The notes beneath the pieces were generated by a model, which saw only the letters and a program-made list of their open reading frames with translations, ran no database searches and was not told the DNA's origin. Position numbers and translations under genes: made by a program. Shown piece by piece: positions 1 through 8,743 of a stretch of DNA of 19,441 nucleotides (its first letter is position 1; the number at the start of each line of letters is the position of its first letter). Origin of the DNA: Thermodesulfovibrio sp. (GTDB lineage Bacteria > Nitrospirota > Thermodesulfovibrionia > Thermodesulfovibrionales > JdFR-85); assembly GCA_027050975.1 (NCBI GenBank), contig JALUAR010000083.1, positions 1-19,441 on the forward strand, read 5' to 3'.

Positions 1-564
1 GCTAAGAGATTCCCTTATCTTTACAAACTCACAGGTTATCTCGGCTGTATCTGGAGGTTCATTTAGAGCAATGACTTCAAAATCCTCTACAATCCTGTTA
101 TGACAGCACTTTTCTTCACAGCTGGAAGGATTAGATGCAGCTGCCACCATCTCACCAAAGCATGGTTTGTATCGGAGATAAAAGTATTTTTCAGTTATGG
201 AATCGTTCACATTTAATGGAGCATTGTTTTTCTCTGATATGACGGTTTTTACTGTTCCTTCTGGAACCACTATCTCATGTCCACAGCAGTCCAGTGCAAC
301 ACCACCATCTTTGAAGTGAATCTCAATATTATTGTTTACTTTTTTTATAGTAATGTAGTTTTCACTTCTGTTCTTATCATAATTAAATCCACAGACGATA
401 CCGGTGCCATGTATAAACCGATTGATAAGAAACCTCTTCTCATTCATATAAGACTGTTCATCTTCGAAGTCTCTTACGGTCATCAACTTGCCGTAAAAGT
501 AATGGTTTCTCTGAAATAGATGCAGTTTGCAGTTTTCTTTGTTGTTTCCGTTACAGTTTGGCAT
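1..564 (-). CDS. Cysteine-rich eCIS-associated protein, N-terminal part (runs off left edge)
   Basis: An open frame of 188 codons starts with ATG at 564 and continues without a stop through the left edge, so the C-terminus is missing. A perfect AGGAGG lies 8 bases before the ATG, and only 19 bases separate it from the stop of the preceding baseplate gene, so it belongs to the same operon. Ten cysteines fall in the visible 188 residues (C4, C12, C58, the pair C93-C94, C135, C149, the pair C153-C154, C178). Residues 24-33 read YGKLMTVRDF and 52-60 HGTGIVCGF. From memory, this GKL-T-RDF / HG-G-VCG pattern occurs in proteins of unknown function encoded in eCIS loci, but I know of no established role. 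Its place after the baseplate wedge genes suggests a peripheral baseplate, fibre-attachment or surface component. That role is inference. The reading frame itself is secure. Confidence 0.8.
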   Translation of the reverse strand, partial: MPNCNGNNKENCKLHLFQRNHYFYGKLMTVRDFEDEQSYMNEKRFLINRFIHGTGIVCGFNYDKNRSENYITIKKVNNNIEIHFKDGGVALDCCGHEIVVPEGTVKTVISEKNNAPLNVNDSITEKYFYLRYKPCFGEMVAAASNPSSCEEKCCHNRIVEDFEVIALNEPPDTAEITCEFVKIRESLS

Positions 565-583
565 AACAATTCCTCCTTTAATT

Positions 584-2683
584 TTAAGTTAACTTATCAT
601 CTATTCCTATTCTTGATTTTTTCGATACCTGGCCAGCCTCTTCAATATCCTGCAGAAGGGTGTCTCTTCCGATTATGGAAGACTCCTCAAGAATAAAACT
701 GGATCTGTTCAGTACTGTATTCACTCCAAGGTATGTATGCATATCAAGATAAAACCATGGCTCCAGCATCTTCAGTCCGTAACAGGTGTGGGCAGGTTTA
801 AAGTCATTAATAATGTTTTTTACTGCTCTATAGGTGCTGTCGTCTATTCTTTCCTTCAGAAGTACGCAGAAACAGAAAGGCTCTTTTCCGTAAAGTACAT
901 CTGCAAGGGGAACTTCCTGACCATCCTTTTTCTTAACTGTGGCTTCCTCTGGAGGGAAGAAGAGGATGTCCTTTTCAGAATCAAAAGTGGAGTTGTCTGC
1001 ACTGATGATATCCTGTTGCCTGACTTTCGAATACTTCCTCTGGAAATTTTCGATTATGTATGGTTTCTGCTGCAGAAAGAGTTCAATAACCTCCTCCATA
1101 CCTGCACGCGTGCCTCTCTTCCTATATAGATCAACAGCCTTGAGAATAAATCTTCTCTTCTGATCATCGGTCCAGTTCTGATCAAATGTTGCTGACAGCC
1201 ATGATCCAAGCCAGTCTAAGAACTCAGGTGGTGAGCCAAGGGCATCAAAATAGCGACTGATGTTCTCAATGGAGAAGTCAGTTTCGTAAAGCAGTGACTC
1301 GAATATGGAGAGGAAACGTTCAAGAAAGTCCTTGCTTATAGGATCTTCACGATATAATGCCGGAAGATACTCAATATATGCTGTACGTGGGAAATACAGA
1401 TTGACGGATTTTGTTTCAGGGGAGTCTTCTTCGTTTCCCAGAAGATAAATCTTAAACCATAGATATTGTCCTTTTGAGTTCTTAAGAAACAGACCTTCTC
1501 TTTTCTTCTCTCCCTGCAGGGAGGCATCTCCCTGCAGGCCATTGTTCCAGTCTTCATCGGAAAGATTTTTGATGCTCTCATCATCTAAAAGATTGTCAGA
1601 GGTATAGTAAAGAAACTTGATCTGTGTGCCCTTCCTGAATTTACCGTCAATCAGAAATCTGTGCCAGGCTGTTTCGATAGCATAGCTGTTTATTGGTTTT
1701 GAGATAAAATAGCCGATGAATTGGTCCTGACTGTTTCTTGCAACTACTTTTTTGTGTTCAAGAAAGCAGAGCCTGTTACCTTCATCATTGATTATATAGA
1801 TATTTCCAGTCGAATCATTGATTATTCTTCTTGTTGCACCTCTGTAGGACCATAAAGGAGAGAGAGAGCCATCTTCTGCCACTGTATGAATGGTTTTTAG
1901 CTCTGTTGATGGTCCAGCCTCTCCTATGAAGATTTCTTCCTGGCTGTTTACAGAAAGACCCGAGGGAGAAAAGTCTTTATCGAGATTCTTAATCTCTCTT
2001 TTTTGGTAGATATAGTTGTCGGTTTTTGTGAAGAAATGTATTTTGCTATTGTCAAGTATATAAACTGTACCTGCATTAGAAACAGCAAGGTCAGTTGGAT
2101 GCTCTATTTCGGGATTTGTTAGAGCTTCAATTATTTCGCCACCTCTGTTGAGAATCAGAACATTGTTTAACTCCTCTTCAAGGAGATAGATGTTGCCATC
2201 TGGACCGGTTGTCATGTCAATGATTGGTTTAATACAGCTGCCGTCCTCTTTTTTCTCCAGAATCCATTTCATCTGGAGGTTGATTCTTGAGAGGGCGATA
2301 ATTCTTGCATAACGCCCGGATTCTTCTGTGACTGTGTCGGCTACGTAGATTGTGTCTTTATCTATACCTATTCCGGCGGGCGAGTTTAATTTAACGGGAA
2401 GTTGCCCATCACGACAGCCGAGTTTTTCTATTGTTCCGATGAATCTGTCATATTTGTAAATGTACCTTTCTTTACCACTAATTATGTATATGTTGTCACA
2501 CTCATCCACTGCTATGTCTCTGATGTCCAGAGGCAGATTCCCTGTAATCTCCCTTCCGAAGACATATGTATAAGTTTTTTTCAATGAAATGCCGTTATCA
2601 GTAAACATAAGATTATCAGATAGGAGTTCAAAATCCTGCCAGGCTCTTTTTGTATTGATTCTTATTACACTGATTTTATTCAA
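584..2683 (-). CDS. Baseplate tail protein (gp7/tail protein I-like) with N-terminal beta-propeller
   Basis: This is a baseplate component in the position of Afp12. Numbering here is from an upstream ATG at 2701. Residues about 55-310 carry at least five NHL/beta-propeller-like blades, such as DIAVDECDNIYII (62-74), MTTGPDGNIYLL and DLAVSNAGTVYIL. Residues about 325-440 form a beta-rich linker. Residues 441-550, from YLPALYRED to TRAGMEEVIELF, match the tail-protein domain of TIGR02242 type (P2 gpI-like). The last 150 residues are unassigned. I prefer a TTG start at 2683: it makes a TTGA overlap with the upstream stop, like the ATGA overlaps of its neighbours, and AGGAGGA lies 8 bases before it. 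The ATG at 2701 has only a weak, close ribosome site and would add six residues. The baseplate role follows from the family and context; the propeller's role (ligand or surface binding, or scaffolding) is unknown. Confidence 0.87.
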   Translation of the reverse strand: MNKISVIRINTKRAWQDFELLSDNLMFTDNGISLKKTYTYVFGREITGNLPLDIRDIAVDECDNIYIISGKERYIYKYDRFIGTIEKLGCRDGQLPVKLNSPAGIGIDKDTIYVADTVTEESGRYARIIALSRINLQMKWILEKKEDGSCIKPIIDMTTGPDGNIYLLEEELNNVLILNRGGEIIEALTNPEIEHPTDLAVSNAGTVYILDNSKIHFFTKTDNYIYQKREIKNLDKDFSPSGLSVNSQEEIFIGEAGPSTELKTIHTVAEDGSLSPLWSYRGATRRIINDSTGNIYIINDEGNRLCFLEHKKVVARNSQDQFIGYFISKPINSYAIETAWHRFLIDGKFRKGTQIKFLYYTSDNLLDDESIKNLSDEDWNNGLQGDASLQGEKKREGLFLKNSKGQYLWFKIYLLGNEEDSPETKSVNLYFPRTAYIEYLPALYREDPISKDFLERFLSIFESLLYETDFSIENISRYFDALGSPPEFLDWLGSWLSATFDQNWTDDQKRRFILKAVDLYRKRGTRAGMEEVIELFLQQKPYIIENFQRKYSKVRQQDIISADNSTFDSEKDILFFPPEEATVKKKDGQEVPLADVLYGKEPFCFCVLLKERIDDSTYRAVKNIINDFKPAHTCYGLKMLEPWFYLDMHTYLGVNTVLNRSSFILEESSIIGRDTLLQDIEEAGQVSKKSRIGIDDKLT

Positions 2684-4659
2684 CGCCTTTTCCTCCTGCA
2701 TATGCCTTCTGTTGTAAGAAATCCTATGCTGTGATTCCCGGAATAGACAGTGGAGATTTTACTTGGGAGTATGAGGTTGCCCTCTGCATCGGTTTTTGCT
2801 CCGTTGTCGCCTGATATTGAAAGCCTGGTAATACAATCCACTCCCTGGATATCTTCAAGTAGCCTGTACAACTCAGAGCGATAAACGTTTCTGCCAATCG
2901 GCCATCCCGAACCATCCTCACCACCCTTTACAGGGTGAATATACCGGTTTAGAGTCTTTAAAATCTCTGTCCTTAGCGAGGTTTCATCAAATCCTGATGA
3001 CGGAACAATCTGAAGGCTGACATTAACTTTGATGTACAAAGGCGGAATAACATGTATGTCAGTTCCAAGAAGACGATGTCTGTCCAGATGTCTGCAGATG
3101 GCCTCTAAAAAGCCCTGCGACGGTTCGGGAGGCTGTTCTAAATGCTCTATCGGTGTGTAAGGTATAACCACTACAGTAACCACATCTCTTTGGAACTCTT
3201 TGTCGTTTTTATAATCAGGATGATATTCAGGTATCGCCTTTGCAGCAGCAACTCGAAGCCCCGGCGTGTTTTTGGCGATATATTCGAAATCCGCTGAGGT
3301 AACGGTGCGATAAGGGGTCTGGAGATCCTTTAAAAATCTTACCCTTGCATATTCAATAGGTTCCTCGTCTTTCCCGCCTGTTGCAGACAAATAGTTGGTT
3401 ATTTTTAGTTCCGGATAATCCTCTGCTACCCATGTCAGTCCGGCTCTGAGATTTCCGTCCCTTCCGCCTCCTGTCCTGTAGCTCTCTATAGTGATTTTTG
3501 CTCCTTCCGGAGGAATCCGTCCCATGATGCCATTGCCAAAGATGATTCTGCCTTCCTGCCTGTCAAGAATATAATGGTGATCCTCAGCTGACGAACCGTA
3601 AAGATCATCCTTTTGCTGCCACTCTGTTCCGTCTACCAGGAGTTTTAAACTGCCGTCAAGCACAGGAGCATGTTTCAGTTGGAATATCTGATCTGGTAAA
3701 CCGGTGCTGACTCTTTCCTCCGTATCATCTGTTATGGTTCGTCCATGAATGGCTGTAATGGTGTTTAATCTTATTCTTTTAATTCTTGGTGGATACTCGA
3801 AATTTGATTTAACAAGTACACACCTGAGCCAGTAAAGTGGTGTATCAGAGTTATAGATGGGCAGTTGCATGGCTTCCCATTCATTAATTCCCTTGAATAG
3901 GACTCTTCCACTTCTTTTAAAAGATGCTGTTTCATCCAATGAAGGCGTGATTTCCTGCCATTCGTATTTTTGATTTTTTGTTTTATTATCATCATTATCA
4001 TTATCTTTCTCATTTGCAAGAGCCTTTACATACTCCCACCTGATTTCGCAATTTTTAAAGTCATGGGGACTTTCACTTCCATGAGAGCCGGGCGGGATAA
4101 GATCATCCTCGTAGAGATAAAAACAGAGGCTTAACGTATCAGCAGGTTTATCAAAACCAAGATAAAGGGCGGAGTTGTTTCTGACATTCTCTCCAAAAGG
4201 AGCAAAGAAAAGGTCATCTTCATTGTTGAAGGAGGTTCTGTCGAAGACACCCGTAACTTCATCTGTAATGATAGTTTTAAGGTTTAAAGGAACAACTGTG
4301 ATTTCATCAGTTAGCTCGAAATATATTTTCTTGCCTTCTATCTCTGTGCTAACTATATCGTTTTTCTTTAGTGTAACCTTTGTTTTTGATTCAAAGGTGA
4401 GATCCACTTTAGCCGGTTGAGAAGGCTGTGGCCTTATACCAAGAAGCTGCAGATACTTTTTAGTGTGCTCATTCGTGATCAGATTCAGTCTATAAAGAGA
4501 TGTCTCAGTAAGCCAGGCGAAAAGGTCAATAAGGGTAATTCCCGGATCTGAGATGTTATGGTCTGTCCATTCAGGAGCATATCTCGGAATCAGACGCCTT
4601 GCCTCATCAACAAGCTCTTCAAAGGTCAGATCGTCAAGCTCCGGTTTTGGAAGTCTCAT
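2680..4659 (-). CDS. Baseplate J-like wedge protein, second copy (659 aa)
   Basis: This is a putative baseplate assembly protein of the gp6/gp47/baseplate-J superfamily. The N-terminus (ELVDEARRLIPRYAPEWTDH, about 15-34) and the following LFAWLTETSLYRLN helix match the start of this family. A conserved GGG-DGNLRAG-type segment lies mid-protein. Near the C-terminus HPVKGGEDGSGWPIG (575-589) and LYRLLEDIQGVD are the family signature. The same signatures occur in the 1127-residue protein encoded just upstream, so the two are distant paralogues. In T4-like baseplates such proteins form the inner wedge ring joining the hub to the peripheral baseplate. The ATG overlaps the upstream stop as ATGA (4656-4659), with AGGAGG 10 bases ahead. 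A lysine/aspartate/asparagine-rich insertion (about 213-230) looks like a flexible surface loop. The family call is firm; the exact wedge position is inferred. Confidence 0.87.
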   Translation of the reverse strand: MRLPKPELDDLTFEELVDEARRLIPRYAPEWTDHNISDPGITLIDLFAWLTETSLYRLNLITNEHTKKYLQLLGIRPQPSQPAKVDLTFESKTKVTLKKNDIVSTEIEGKKIYFELTDEITVVPLNLKTIITDEVTGVFDRTSFNNEDDLFFAPFGENVRNNSALYLGFDKPADTLSLCFYLYEDDLIPPGSHGSESPHDFKNCEIRWEYVKALANEKDNDNDDNKTKNQKYEWQEITPSLDETASFKRSGRVLFKGINEWEAMQLPIYNSDTPLYWLRCVLVKSNFEYPPRIKRIRLNTITAIHGRTITDDTEERVSTGLPDQIFQLKHAPVLDGSLKLLVDGTEWQQKDDLYGSSAEDHHYILDRQEGRIIFGNGIMGRIPPEGAKITIESYRTGGGRDGNLRAGLTWVAEDYPELKITNYLSATGGKDEEPIEYARVRFLKDLQTPYRTVTSADFEYIAKNTPGLRVAAAKAIPEYHPDYKNDKEFQRDVVTVVVIPYTPIEHLEQPPEPSQGFLEAICRHLDRHRLLGTDIHVIPPLYIKVNVSLQIVPSSGFDETSLRTEILKTLNRYIHPVKGGEDGSGWPIGRNVYRSELYRLLEDIQGVDCITRLSISGDNGAKTDAEGNLILPSKISTVYSGNHSIGFLTTEGICRRKRR

Positions 4660-7600
4660 TTCTGTATTGCCTCCTTATTAGTCCAGAGAACTTTTATATC
4701 AATTTCTCCGCAATATGTGAGTGCATATGACGGGATTAAATCGGTGCTGCGGGTATTGTCAGAAATAGTTAGTGTTGAGCCATCCTCTGTAACAAGAGTG
4801 AGGCTGATCCGGTTGACATAATCAACTCCCTCGATCTCTTCAAAAAGGGAGTAGATATCAGAAATGCAGGGTGTGGTTCCGAAATCCCAGCCTTTACCTT
4901 CTGTGCCACCTTCTATGGGATGGAGAAATTCCTTTATCCTCTCCCTTGCCTCTGATTCGATTATCGGTACCTTATCAATATCCTCCGTTGTTAACTCAGC
5001 ATAAACATTAACCTTAACGTAGGCAGGATCAATGATAAAAATGTTAACGAGGTTTGAAGCTCTCTCTTCTATGTATCTTTTTATCTCATTTTTTAGTATC
5101 GGAGTAGCTATTGGCTTTTTGTCTGTACTGTATGGAACAACGATTGCGGTTACTGCGCCTGTCTCGTAATCTCCCTTTTCATTCAGATTGGGCAGTATCT
5201 TTACTCTTGCAATCTTTCTTGATGCCTCCTTGACGAGATTAAGAAAATCGTCTGATCCCACCGCTCTTTGTCGGTGCCTGAGCAGGGTAGGGCCACGTTT
5301 AATAAGGGAGTCTGTATCTTCCGTGTCGCAACCACCGCTTGAGGCAATGGGATTGAAGACCTTATCAATATAGGCAACTGAGCTCTGAAGCTGAGATATT
5401 TCATGCTTTGGAAGATTTCCTTTGCTACCACCACCTGTTTTATACGAGACTTTGATGTTATCGCTGTCAATAGGGGGTATCATTCCATGTGTGCCATCAC
5501 CAAAGGAGATCTCTCCTGATGTTCTGTCAATCCGATAGTGTCTGTCCTCGGGGCCGGAGTTAATGAAACTGGAAACCTCCGACCATCTTATCCAGAACTC
5601 GGAAAGATTGCCTTCTTCATCATATCTTTCGTCTATTTCAAATCCACTATTAACCAGTTCTTTTCTTTCCGCCTCAGAAAGTGATCTGATTTCATTGATC
5701 CATAAGGCTTCCTCTGTAACAGGGGTTTTACTCAGGGTAAAGATTTGATTGGGTTGTCCGTTGCTTGAACCAACAATCTCATCCTCGACGGTTTCTGTCT
5801 GAGTAGCCCAGGTTGTGTTTAAATAAAAACCTCGGATTTGAGGCGGTTCGTTTCTGCACAGATTACTTGCAAAACTTATATTGAAAATACGCAGTTCCTC
5901 GTTACAATTGAGAATTTGTTCCTTGACTGATTGTTGATTCGTATCGGCTTCGGAAGCCTTATCACTAGTTTCATTATTGAAATCCTTGTCTAACCAGAAG
6001 TTTTCCTTGACTACACCCCTTATCCAGTACATCTGTTCTTCACCAAACAGGGTAAGAGACTTCATCTCGTTGTCAATTAGGAATTGTATTGTCCCTGACC
6101 TTGTGAATCCTCTCGTCTCGTCCACTACATCGAGACTGCTCCAGGAAGTTCCCTCCTCGTTACCTGTGTAATATTCCCATTTAATCCTTGGTGGATCCTC
6201 TCCTTCAGGATAGGCATAAGAGCTATCAACATCAATGTACATGCTATAAGGTCCACCTTTTAAAGGAGAGTCAAAACCGAAATATATGGTTGGATGAATG
6301 TCAGAAATAGGTTTGAACGGTTTAAAAGGTATATTCTCTTCATTCTGGTATAGATTGTTTTCGGTTATAATGTGTTCTGGTTGTTTATCAGCGTTTGCAT
6401 TAGTATATGTAAGTCTTATACTTCTGATTACTGGAGGACAGTAATGTCCTGGTTTTACCATGTTTTTTTCAACTTTATATTCCTTTCCATAGTTGCCACC
6501 TACAAGACGAATTCTGATCCAGTAATGCTCTTTTCCATTTACGGTTGTCTTGCAAATTTCTGGAGGTGTCTTCAGTTTCACTTCATGATCTACGAATTGT
6601 CTGGAGTTATTATTATTGCATCCTGAATTGCTTTCAGCCAGATTATATGAAATATCTAAACCACTCCAGGTTTCTCCATCCCAGTATTCCCAGGAAAGTT
6701 GAGGTGAGTTGTTAGTATCGGAAGGTATACCTGGTTTCAGATTAAGGATTAATTGCACAGTGTATCCTTTTTTAGATAAGACCTCGTCGGAGGCAATATA
6801 AAATGTATCGTATAGTTGCGGTTTCTTGCCGAAGGGATAGAATTCTTTCTCCAGGTTTACAGGTACATCATTATAAAATGCGGCATCTGGTTTAATGCCC
6901 TGTATTGTTTCCTTACTCACTTCTCCAGTCTTATCATAAAATGCTTTTTTTGCTGCCTCTAAAATATTCTGGGCACGGTGCAGAGGGCATTTTAAACGAT
7001 TTTTTAGTTCTTCGGGGGTTAGTTTTAATAATTCATCGATGGTTTCTATTTTATCTTTGACTGTCTTGCCGGCAAGCCTCTCATAGAATTCATCACCAAT
7101 GCCGTGAACCTTTTTTATAGAGTAAGAGATCTTTTCCTGTAAAGCTGCAGAGATGCTTATACTCTTTATCTCGATATTTTCCATAAGCTTTCTTATATCT
7201 TTTTTTGCTTTTAACGGTTCTATGCCTTCCTCAATAAGTTGCTCATCAGTTTTAATGCTGCACCTGATCCATCTGCTTTTTATTCCCTTTATTTCTGTTT
7301 CCTTTACAGAAGTGTCTGACTCTTTCTCGAGTTTAATAACAATACCATCATTTTCCTCTGTTTCAACTGTAAAAGATCCTGACCAGTCGTTTTCCTTGTT
7401 ATCTTCTGTGTCAGGAATATACTTCCAGACCACATATCTGGATTTAAAAGCATCTATTCCCTTTCCTGTAATTCTGATGCAGATCTGTCCCTTTTTGATG
7501 TTAAAGATATCTTTGTCTCCTATGTAAAGGATATGACTCTGTTTGTTGTCTTCATCAAAGAGTCTGGTTGCCGAGCTGCCGTCTATTGAGCAGGAATGCT

Positions 7601-8039
7601 CCATAATACTGTCTTTCCAGGGAATAACACTTACTATCCGGGTCAGTTTTGAAGGGGTTACAACGAAGCTACTATCTGTTTCGAATACCACTGGATTCCC
7701 CTCATCATCTTTTGCCGAAGCCTGTGTTGAGGCTGGCACTATTATGTTATCTTTTGCTCCGCTACTTGGCACAAAAGTAAGAGGCACTCTTGCAGGCTGA
7801 GCAGGCAATAAATTGCTCTCAATTGTCTCTAAAAAAGATAGATAATGTCGTAGCTGAGCAGTGTTCAGCCTTTCTATTACGGCAGCATACATCTCCGTGA
7901 AGACTTTTGACAGGGCAAGACCGAAGTCTGTCTCATCCTCGTGTGACCACTCCGGTGTAAAGAACGGAGCCTTGGCCTTTATCTCTTTTAGGATGTCTTC
8001 TCTTTTCAGATTTTTGATTTTGGGGATCTCCATTGTCAT
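4656..8039 (-). CDS. Baseplate J-like wedge protein, Afp11 type (1127 aa)
   Basis: This is the large baseplate wedge protein in the Afp11/Pvc11 position. The N-terminus (FFTPEWSHEDETDFGLALSK, 26-45) and an early QPARVPLTF motif (81-89) are typical. Residues about 395-430 contain FYPFGKKPQLYDTFYIAS, common in this family. The C-terminus has HPIEGGTEGKGWDFG (1040-1054) and IYSLFEEIEGVDYV. Residues about 311-370 are unusual: VHGIGDEFYERL followed by LLKLTPEELKNRL resembles a helix-hairpin-helix domain inserted in the protein. At 1127 residues it is long for the superfamily, owing to repeated beta-sandwich segments. The first ATG overlaps the gp25 stop as ATGA (8036-8039). However, AGAGG lies 7 bases before a second ATG (codon 3, at 8033), which may be the real start. 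It acts in the mature baseplate, probably paired with the next gene's product. Confidence 0.9.
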   Translation of the reverse strand: MTMEIPKIKNLKREDILKEIKAKAPFFTPEWSHEDETDFGLALSKVFTEMYAAVIERLNTAQLRHYLSFLETIESNLLPAQPARVPLTFVPSSGAKDNIIVPASTQASAKDDEGNPVVFETDSSFVVTPSKLTRIVSVIPWKDSIMEHSCSIDGSSATRLFDEDNKQSHILYIGDKDIFNIKKGQICIRITGKGIDAFKSRYVVWKYIPDTEDNKENDWSGSFTVETEENDGIVIKLEKESDTSVKETEIKGIKSRWIRCSIKTDEQLIEEGIEPLKAKKDIRKLMENIEIKSISISAALQEKISYSIKKVHGIGDEFYERLAGKTVKDKIETIDELLKLTPEELKNRLKCPLHRAQNILEAAKKAFYDKTGEVSKETIQGIKPDAAFYNDVPVNLEKEFYPFGKKPQLYDTFYIASDEVLSKKGYTVQLILNLKPGIPSDTNNSPQLSWEYWDGETWSGLDISYNLAESNSGCNNNNSRQFVDHEVKLKTPPEICKTTVNGKEHYWIRIRLVGGNYGKEYKVEKNMVKPGHYCPPVIRSIRLTYTNANADKQPEHIITENNLYQNEENIPFKPFKPISDIHPTIYFGFDSPLKGGPYSMYIDVDSSYAYPEGEDPPRIKWEYYTGNEEGTSWSSLDVVDETRGFTRSGTIQFLIDNEMKSLTLFGEEQMYWIRGVVKENFWLDKDFNNETSDKASEADTNQQSVKEQILNCNEELRIFNISFASNLCRNEPPQIRGFYLNTTWATQTETVEDEIVGSSNGQPNQIFTLSKTPVTEEALWINEIRSLSEAERKELVNSGFEIDERYDEEGNLSEFWIRWSEVSSFINSGPEDRHYRIDRTSGEISFGDGTHGMIPPIDSDNIKVSYKTGGGSKGNLPKHEISQLQSSVAYIDKVFNPIASSGGCDTEDTDSLIKRGPTLLRHRQRAVGSDDFLNLVKEASRKIARVKILPNLNEKGDYETGAVTAIVVPYSTDKKPIATPILKNEIKRYIEERASNLVNIFIIDPAYVKVNVYAELTTEDIDKVPIIESEARERIKEFLHPIEGGTEGKGWDFGTTPCISDIYSLFEEIEGVDYVNRISLTLVTEDGSTLTISDNTRSTDLIPSYALTYCGEIDIKVLWTNKEAIQK

Positions 8040-8428
8040 GCCTCTTTCAAATAGAATGGATAGACAAGATTAAACCTGTTATTGGTTCTTCTGACGCGGT
8101 AATCTATGCTGATCAGTAATTTTCCAGACCCAGCCTCGTCAGTTGACACATCAACATTAATTATCTCAACCCTTGGCTCCCACTCGGTTATCGCCTCTCT
8201 CACGCTTTTTTCCACAAGGGTTAGCGTGGCTGTATTAATTGGCGAGAAGATCAGTTCATGAATCCCGCAACCAAATTCCGGTCTCATAATCCTTTCACCT
8301 TTTGCTGTTTTCAGAATTATCAGAATTGCCTCTCGAATGTCCTCTTCATAACCTGATGTTGCTATTTTCCCCTTGTTATCCGTCTTTATTGGAAACTTCC
8401 AGCCTACTCCCAGGAAATCCTTGGACAT
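8036..8428 (-). CDS. gp25-like baseplate wedge protein (Afp9 type)
   Basis: This 130-residue protein is a member of the gp25/GPW baseplate family, the strongly conserved wedge component of contractile tails that helps start sheath assembly. Visible signatures are GVGWKFPI near the N-terminus (7-14), the helix EEDIREAILIILKTAKGERI (28-47) and the core RPEFGCGIHELIFSPIN (49-65). The length matches the usual 110-150 residues. The start ATG lies five bases after the stop of the PAAR gene. Its AGGAGG ribosome site is embedded in the last Gly-Gly codons of that gene, which points to translational coupling. The baseplate-J gene overlaps its end by four bases (ATGA). In known eCIS clusters this gene also sits among the spike and wedge genes, as here. 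The assignment is clear. Confidence 0.93.
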   Translation of the reverse strand: MSKDFLGVGWKFPIKTDNKGKIATSGYEEDIREAILIILKTAKGERIMRPEFGCGIHELIFSPINTATLTLVEKSVREAITEWEPRVEIINVDVSTDEAGSGKLLISIDYRVRRTNNRFNLVYPFYLKEA

Positions 8429-8433
8429 GTTTT

Positions 8434-8733
8434 CTATCCTCCTATTATCACCGTTGGACAGCCCATAACTATTGAGTTAGGAGGGCCGCTCTCCATAACA
8501 ATATCTCCCTGCCTTGCTGCAGGTAGTCCGTTTATCAGCACTGTTGTACTACCCATTGCAACAACTCCCCCTACATGGGGTACAGGACCTGGTGAAGTGA
8601 GGGGGCATGTATGGAAATCTGCAGTCGCCCTCCAGGCCGGCATTCCACCTATCAGGACATCCGGGCTTCCAGGGCCAGGGCCAAGGGGTGTTCCATGGCT
8701 TGTCATATCTCCTACTCTTGCAGCAGGTGGCAT
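8434..8733 (-). CDS. PAAR-domain spike tip protein (Afp10 type)
   Basis: This 99-residue protein is made entirely of PAAR-like segments: PPAARVGDMTSHG at the start, DVLIGGMPAWRATADFHTCP (25-44) and TTVLINGLPAARQGDIV (63-79). In contractile injection systems such a protein forms the sharp cone that caps the beta-helical spike and first contacts the target membrane. His13, His41, Cys43 and His53 are candidate ligands for the tip metal ion, by analogy with known PAAR proteins. No toxin domain is fused, so this is a bare tip. It begins 10 bases after the stop of the gp5-like spike gene, with GAGGAGG just before the ATG, and it ends five bases before the gp25-like gene. GC content is locally higher than in the neighbours, as expected from its glycine and proline richness. 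The family call is certain. Confidence 0.95.
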   Translation of the reverse strand: MPPAARVGDMTSHGTPLGPGPGSPDVLIGGMPAWRATADFHTCPLTSPGPVPHVGGVVAMGSTTVLINGLPAARQGDIVMESGPPNSIVMGCPTVIIGG

Positions 8734-8743
8734 CCTGTCCTCC

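Noticed and set aside
277..519. 80-codon plus-strand open frame with hydrophobic start
   Set aside because: It is opposite the cysteine-rich gene, whose motifs, ribosome site and operon position are far better support.
737..1129. 130-codon plus-strand open frame
   Set aside because: It is antisense to the conserved tail-protein-I domain and has no recognisable domain.
7153..7527. 124-codon plus-strand open frame rich in Ser, Ile, Leu and Phe
   Set aside because: It is the antisense of the large baseplate gene. Its composition is what reverse reading of Lys/Glu-rich coding sequence gives.
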